DNA from: JBOGIF01 sp050742415
GTDB taxonomy: Bacteria; Actinomycetota; Acidimicrobiia; Acidimicrobiales; AC-14
Reading direction: 5' to 3'
Length of the DNA stretch: 10,694 nt
NCBI GenBank assembly: GCA_050742415.1
Contig: JBOGIF010000076.1
Coordinates: 1 to 10,694, forward strand
Shown: piece after piece, positions 6,837 to 10,694 of the stretch
Layout: each line of letters begins with the position of its first letter
Numbering within the stretch: the first letter of the stretch is position 1
Notes under the pieces: generated by a model
What the model was told of the DNA's origin: nothing
What the model saw: only the letters and a program-made list of their open reading frames with translations
Database searches by the model: none
Made by a program: the position numbers and the translations under genes

Positions 6837-7402
6837 AGTTCCTCGACTCGTTGCTGGGACGCACGAAGCCGGCCGCCGCCAACCTCGACACGCTGTTCCG
6901 GCTTCCGTCGGCAGCGGTGACCTTGGAAGCCGCCGCGGGGATGCGCTCGTCGGGCGAGGCCGCCGTCTGCTTCAAGCCGGCGGCTGGCGAGGCGTTCAAG
7001 TCGACCGCCGACGAGTTCGCCGAGCTGCTCGCCTTCACCGCCCAGCAGACCGGAACCACGACCCACAGCTCCGAGGACACCTACGGCTACCGGTGGGCGG
7101 TGCTGGCCGACGAGGACCTCGACGACCTAGTGGCCGCCGCCCACGTGGTGAACCGCACCCTGGAGGAGAAGGGCTTCGGACCCCAGCTGCTCTGCTCCGT
7201 GTTCGGCTTCACCGGCACCGAGGGCGGGTGCCACCTCGTCTACCTGTACAAGCGCGGCACCTTCTACCCGTTTGCCCCCCGTGACGGCGAACGGCGCGAC
7301 AACGAGCTGGAGCTGCGAGTGCGGGGAGCGCTCGACGGCGAGCTCCCGGTGGAGCCCGACCTGTCTCGCTGGTTCCCCATGTGGGGGCTGCCGCTCCGCT
7401 GA
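6833..7402 (+). CDS. pspAB: PspA-associated protein PspAB
   Basis: A 189-residue soluble protein matching the PspAB family, known as a genomic companion of PspA, PspAA and HtpX. Recognisable blocks are the N-terminal MKFLDSLLGRTKP, EDTYGYRWAVL (residues 81-91), GFGPQLLCSVFGF (114-126), YLYKRGTFYPFAP (137-149), and the end DLSRWFPMWGLPLR. Two cysteines (121 and 133) lie near each other but form no recognised metal site. It starts with GTG overlapping the htpX stop (GTGA). No catalytic motif is visible, and its molecular role is unknown to me; a link to PspA-based membrane maintenance is inferred from synteny. The family call is strong because both sequence blocks and gene order agree. Confidence 0.88.
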   Translation: MKFLDSLLGRTKPAAANLDTLFRLPSAAVTLEAAAGMRSSGEAAVCFKPAAGEAFKSTADEFAELLAFTAQQTGTTTHSSEDTYGYRWAVLADEDLDDLVAAAHVVNRTLEEKGFGPQLLCSVFGFTGTEGGCHLVYLYKRGTFYPFAPRDGERRDNELELRVRGALDGELPVEPDLSRWFPMWGLPLR

Positions 7403-7410
7403 GCTTCGGC

Positions 7411-7415
7411 AAGGA
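7411..7415 (+). promoter_or_regulatory. ribosome binding site deciding the GT39-like start
   Basis: AAGGA lies seven bases before ATG 7423. The alternative GTG at 7381 would overlap the end of pspAB and has no such site, so 7423 is preferred. Confidence 0.6.
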
Positions 7416-7422
7416 TGACGCC

Positions 7423-8931
7423 ATGAAGGCGCCCACGGTCCCGGTGGCCGTGGCCGTCCTCTCGGCCGCAGCCATGGTGGCCGCCGTCGCCCTGCGGTTC
7501 CGCGCCACCTCGCCGCTGTGGCTCGACGAGGCCTTGACGGTCAACATTGCCCGCCTCCCGCTGCGCGACCTGGTAGGTGCATTGCGCCAGGACGGGGCCC
7601 CTCCGCTCTACTTCGCCCTGCTCCACGTCTGGACGGCCGTCTTCGGACAGGGCGACGTGGCCGTCCGCGCCTTGAGCGGGGTGCTGTCGGTGGCCACCCT
7701 TCCGGTGACGTGGCTCGCCGGCCGCCGCCTCGGTGGCCAGCGGGTGGCGTGGGCAGCGCTGCTGCTCCTCGCCGCCAGCCCGTTCGCCATCCGGTACGCC
7801 ACCGAGGCGCGGATGTACTCGCTGCTCACCTTGCTGGCCGTCATCGGCTACCTCGCCGTGGTCCGCGCCCTGGAGCGCCCGACCCTGCCCCACCTGGGCG
7901 CGGTTGCCGTGGTGACCGGGCTGCTGCTTCTCACGCACTACTGGTCGCTCTTCCTCTTGGCGGCGGTGGCATCGGTCCTCGTGGCATGGGTGATACGGGG
8001 CTGTAGTCCCTCGGCCCCGCGGGTCCTGGCCGCCGTCGCCGCCGGCAGCCTGCTGTTCGCACCCTGGCTCGGTGTGTTCGCGTTCCAGCTGCGCCACACC
8101 GGCACGCCGTGGGCCAAGCCGGCCGGGCCGACCGCGCTTCTCTCGACCATCGCCCAGTACTCGGGCGGGCCGTCCACCGCCGGGCGGGCGCTGGGTCTGT
8201 TGGTGGTGGTCCTGGCCGGCCTGGGGGCGCTGGGTCGGGCGGTCGACGGCCGGCACGTGGAGATCGACCTGCTGGGCCGGCCCCCTGGACGGTGGCTGGC
8301 GCTGGTCTTCGGCGGCAGCCTGGCGTTGGCAGTGGCCGCCGGCCTGGTGACGCGTACCGGCATCGAGGCCCGCTACACGGCGGCCTCGTTCCCGATGCTG
8401 ATCCTGTTGGCCGCGCTGGGCGCCCGGGTCCTGCAGCCCGGACGGGTGAGCCATGCCGCGGTCGGCACTGCCGTGGCCCTGGGTCTGATCGTGGCCGTCA
8501 CCGGCTCCACCGAGTCCCGCACCCAGGCCGGGGAGGTGGCCGCGGCCCTCGCCGGCCAGGTCCGAGCGGGCGACGTGGTGGCCTACTGCCCCGACCAGCT
8601 CGGCCCCGCCGTGAGCCGCCTGCTTCCCGGTGGGACCGAGCAGCTGACGTTCCCCGACGGATCGCCTCCCGCTCTTGTCGACTGGACGGACTACGCCAGA
8701 CGCCAGGCCGCCTCCGACGTGGACGCCTTCGCCGCCGGCCTCCAGGCGCGCACCGCGAGCGGCTCGGGGCTGTGGCTCGTCTGGGGTGGCGGATACCGGT
8801 CCCTCGGCGACCGCTGCGAGCAGCTGCACGCCCGACTCGCCGCCCTGCGGCCGGCGCGCGAGATCGTCTACCCGGTGGGCACGACCAGATCGGTCGAGGC
8901 CGCTCACCTCACGTCGTTCCCCCCAGGGTGA
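7423..8931 (+). CDS. GT39-like integral membrane glycosyltransferase (GT-C fold)
   Basis: A 502-residue polytopic protein of the ArnT/PMT-like GT-C group, which moves a sugar from a polyprenyl-phosphate carrier to an acceptor on the outer face of the membrane. An N-terminal hydrophobic segment (residues 5-25) is followed by the first outer loop with SPLWLDEA (Asp35-Glu36, the expected acidic pair), DGAPPLYFALLHVW (58-70), RYATEARMYSL (124-134) and LTHYWS (170-175), then several further spans and EARYTAASFPMLIL. From about residue 365 there is a non-membrane C-terminal domain with one proline-rich stretch and cysteines near CPDQ and GDRCEQ. It follows pspAB by 20 bases and overlaps the next gene by GTGA, suggesting one operon. 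Sugar and acceptor cannot be told; mannose is a guess from actinobacterial relatives. Confidence 0.87.
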   Translation: MKAPTVPVAVAVLSAAAMVAAVALRFRATSPLWLDEALTVNIARLPLRDLVGALRQDGAPPLYFALLHVWTAVFGQGDVAVRALSGVLSVATLPVTWLAGRRLGGQRVAWAALLLLAASPFAIRYATEARMYSLLTLLAVIGYLAVVRALERPTLPHLGAVAVVTGLLLLTHYWSLFLLAAVASVLVAWVIRGCSPSAPRVLAAVAAGSLLFAPWLGVFAFQLRHTGTPWAKPAGPTALLSTIAQYSGGPSTAGRALGLLVVVLAGLGALGRAVDGRHVEIDLLGRPPGRWLALVFGGSLALAVAAGLVTRTGIEARYTAASFPMLILLAALGARVLQPGRVSHAAVGTAVALGLIVAVTGSTESRTQAGEVAAALAGQVRAGDVVAYCPDQLGPAVSRLLPGGTEQLTFPDGSPPALVDWTDYARRQAASDVDAFAAGLQARTASGSGLWLVWGGGYRSLGDRCEQLHARLAALRPAREIVYPVGTTRSVEAAHLTSFPPG

Positions 8932-10070
8932 CCAGCCCCCCGCCGTGGCGGAGCAGGGCTCTCGCCCGGTCGGTGACAGCCGCGCTCCCGGCGTGGGTGA
9001 CCGCCAGGGTCGTGGTCCTAGCCGCTCTCGGCCTGGCCGCCTACGTGGCGTCGAAGTACTCCGGCACCGATCCCCGCCTCGCCGGCCCCCACCCCGGCTA
9101 CTGGGGCTGGGACGCCGGGTGGTACGAGGCCATCGCCAGCCGCGGCTACGGCGCTCTCGATCGCGAGGCCCTGCGCTTCTTCCCGCTGCTGCCGCTGCTG
9201 GGCCGCGGCCTGGCCCTGCTGCTGGCAGGCTCCGAGCGGCTGGCCCTGATTCTGATCGTCAACGCCAGCGCGCTCGCGGTCGGCGCAATCCTTCACCGCC
9301 TGGTAGTGCTCGAGAAGAGCGACGACGCGCTCGCCTCCCGGGCGACGTGGGCCGTCGCCCTCTTCCCGGCCGCCTTCATCCTGGTGACCCCCTACGCCGA
9401 AGCCTTGTTCATGGCCCTGACGGCGGGCGCCTTCCTGGCCGCACGGTCCCGGCGGTGGAGGTGGTGCGGCGCCGTCGGTATGCTGGCCGGCCTGGCCCGG
9501 CCTCTGGGCGGGCTTCTGGCGGTCCCGATGGCCATCGAAGCGGCGCGCGGGTGGAGGGGGACGTCCGTCAGGAATCGGATAGCCCTGGCCGCTGCCGCCC
9601 TCGCCCCGCTCGCAGGCACTGCGCTGTACCTCGCCTGGGTCGGCGTGCGGTTCGCAGATCCGTGGCTGCCGGTCAGGATCCAGCAGAGAGCCAACCTGCG
9701 GGGGGAGCTGGCCCCGGTCCCGACAACGCTGGCCAAGGCCGTAGCGAGACTGCTATCCGGGGACGGGGCCGGGGCGGCGCTACACCTGCCGTGGTTGGCG
9801 CTGTTCGTCGCCCTGGCCGTGGTGGCCTTCCGGCGCTGGCCGGCGTCGTACGGCGCCCTGGCGGCCCTGACCCTGGCCGCGGCCGTGAGCACCGGCAACC
9901 TCGACTCGCTGGAGCGCTACTGCTTCAGCGCCTTCCCGTTCGCCCTGGCGGCCGCCTCGCTCGTGCCCGAGAGGCTGGAGGCGAGCGTGGGCAGGGGCGC
10001 TCTGGCGCTGGCCGCCGCCGGGCTGTCGACCTACGCCTTCCTCGCGTTCCTCGGGCCGTACATCCCGTGA
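8928..10070 (+). CDS. PIG-V-type membrane mannosyltransferase
   Basis: A 380-residue polytopic protein resembling bacterial relatives of GPI mannosyltransferase II (PIG-V), GT-C enzymes using polyprenyl-phosphate mannose. Visible blocks: a first span (about residues 23-42), the outer-loop motif YWGWDAGWYEAIASRGY (58-74, with Asp62), RFFPLLPLL (83-91), a conserved FPAAFILVTPYAEALF segment (146-161), GLARPLG (188-194), and SLERYCFSAFP near the end, with about eight to ten hydrophobic spans in all. The start is GTG 8928, overlapping the upstream stop by GTGA. The frame stays open far upstream to about 8109, but that part is Arg/Gly/Pro-rich and lies wholly inside the GT39-like gene, so I exclude it. 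No ribosome site is seen, so coupled translation is likely. It probably works with the preceding enzyme on the same glycan or glycoprotein, which is inference from position. Confidence 0.87.
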   Translation: MTSPPPWRSRALARSVTAALPAWVTARVVVLAALGLAAYVASKYSGTDPRLAGPHPGYWGWDAGWYEAIASRGYGALDREALRFFPLLPLLGRGLALLLAGSERLALILIVNASALAVGAILHRLVVLEKSDDALASRATWAVALFPAAFILVTPYAEALFMALTAGAFLAARSRRWRWCGAVGMLAGLARPLGGLLAVPMAIEAARGWRGTSVRNRIALAAAALAPLAGTALYLAWVGVRFADPWLPVRIQQRANLRGELAPVPTTLAKAVARLLSGDGAGAALHLPWLALFVALAVVAFRRWPASYGALAALTLAAAVSTGNLDSLERYCFSAFPFALAAASLVPERLEASVGRGALALAAAGLSTYAFLAFLGPYIP

Positions 10071-10085
10071 AGCAGTGGCTGGCGG

Positions 10086-10694
10086 TCAGCCCAGGTTGGT
10101 GAAGAGGAAGGCGTTCACCGGGTTGAAGCCGTTGCTGTCGTCGGTCACCGAGACGTCGAGGCGGAACCGGCTGTCGCCACGAACGACATCCAGGCTCTCG
10201 TTGCAGCGCTTTGGTATGAGCACGAGGAACTCCGGCGCGTCGTCGTTGAGCTCGTCGCGGATCTGAGGGCAGACCACCAGCACCTTGGCGCCCGGCGACA
10301 GGTCCGAGAGCGGTTGGCCGAGGGAGACGAGCGGGTCGGTGTCGCGCAGGCGGGCCGCACCTTCCCGTTGGTCGGACACAAACGGATCGTCCACTGGCCC
10401 CGTGCTCTCGGCGTAGCGCAGGCCATCAGGCAGGTAGTGGGCCAGCACCGGCGTACGCCCGAAGTCGCTGACCACCAGGTCTCCCGGCCGCAACGACGGC
10501 GCCATGCCGAGCGCCACCTCGCGGACATTGCTCTTGCGGTACGGCTCCGCCTTTACGGCGATCGGAGCCGAGAAGAAGGCGGCCACGGCGACGGCGCCGA
10601 TCGCGGCCTGGCCGCCCCGCGCCAGGGCCACGGACAACACCATGAGGAGTGGGCCGAGAAAGACGGCCAGGTAGCGCACCTCCCACACCGACTG
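10086..10694 (-). CDS. GT39-like membrane glycosyltransferase, C-terminal part (5' partial)
   Basis: About 203 codons, open to the right edge, ending in TGA at 10088-10086. The frame continues past the GTG at 10688 (Gln-Ser-Val-Trp), so the start lies outside the window. It begins with EVRYLAVFLGPLLMVLSVAL, the RY-plus-hydrophobic block of GT-C enzymes, then one more span (about 25-43) and a soluble domain (VREVALGMAPSLRPGDLVVSD, then VLAHYLPDGLRYAES). This parallels the C-terminal part of the GT39-like gene at 7423 (EARYTAASFPMLIL; EVAAALAGQVRAGDVVAY), suggesting paralogues. It also has two cysteines (VVCPQ, KRCNES) and a beta-rich end. It is convergent with the PIG-V gene, stops 15 bases apart. 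Fragment only, so the catalytic N-terminal loop cannot be checked. Confidence 0.78.
   Translation of the reverse strand, partial: QSVWEVRYLAVFLGPLLMVLSVALARGGQAAIGAVAVAAFFSAPIAVKAEPYRKSNVREVALGMAPSLRPGDLVVSDFGRTPVLAHYLPDGLRYAESTGPVDDPFVSDQREGAARLRDTDPLVSLGQPLSDLSPGAKVLVVCPQIRDELNDDAPEFLVLIPKRCNESLDVVRGDSRFRLDVSVTDDSNGFNPVNAFLFTNLG

Noticed and set aside
7264..8907. 547-codon open frame on the minus strand across the GT39-like gene
   Set aside because: Low-complexity Gly/Arg/Gln/His content and no motif; the plus strand carries clear GT-C motifs and membrane spans.
8109..8927. Upstream extension of the PIG-V frame, which would make a 653-residue protein
   Set aside because: The added part is Arg/Gly/Pro-rich and lies inside the GT39-like gene; the GTGA overlap at 8928 and the membrane-protein start fit better.
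10077..10091. Small hairpin GGCTG-GCGGT-CAGCC between the convergent stops
   Set aside because: Only a 5-base stem with no T tract on either strand, and it overlaps the minus-strand stop; not enough to call a terminator.

Overview
The window is about 10.7 kb of very GC-rich, densely coding bacterial DNA with many GTG starts, 4-base start/stop overlaps and small gaps. Gene content (SpoIIE-type phosphatases with an RsbW-like kinase, a PspA-PspAA-HtpX-PspAB module, GT-C polyprenol-dependent glycosyltransferases) points to an actinomycete. The style is compatible with Acidimicrobiia or a relative, but that placement is an inference from gene families, not from a marker gene.

Left block (1-4494, all +): a large PAS/GAF/GAF/SpoIIE-phosphatase sensor, cut by the left edge; an RsbW-like ATP-binding kinase with its own likely leaderless promoter; a 156-residue protein of unknown function; and a stand-alone NuoF-like flavin/NAD/4Fe-4S protein. 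The last three are joined by 4-base ATGA and GTGA overlaps, so a partner-switching kinase and a redox protein are probably made from one message. No sigma factor or STAS antagonist is visible, so the output of this switch is unknown.

Middle gap (4495-4894): 400 bases without an intact gene. It holds a 40-codon remnant of the C-terminus of a VapC/PIN-type toxin, then the probable promoter and ribosome binding site of the next operon.

Right block (4895-10070, all +): pspA, pspAA, htpX and pspAB, a membrane-stress module in the known order, with overlaps at each junction. After only 20 bases it runs on into a GT39-like membrane glycosyltransferase, which overlaps a PIG-V-type mannosyltransferase. 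Membrane maintenance and envelope glycosylation may therefore be co-expressed.

Right edge (10086-10694, -): the C-terminal part of a second GT39-like protein, convergent with the block above and resembling the C-terminal half of the first GT39-like protein. I see no tRNA, rRNA, CRISPR array, insertion sequence or phage gene. The least explained parts are the kinase/unknown/NuoF-like operon and the run-on from the Psp module into glycosyltransferases.
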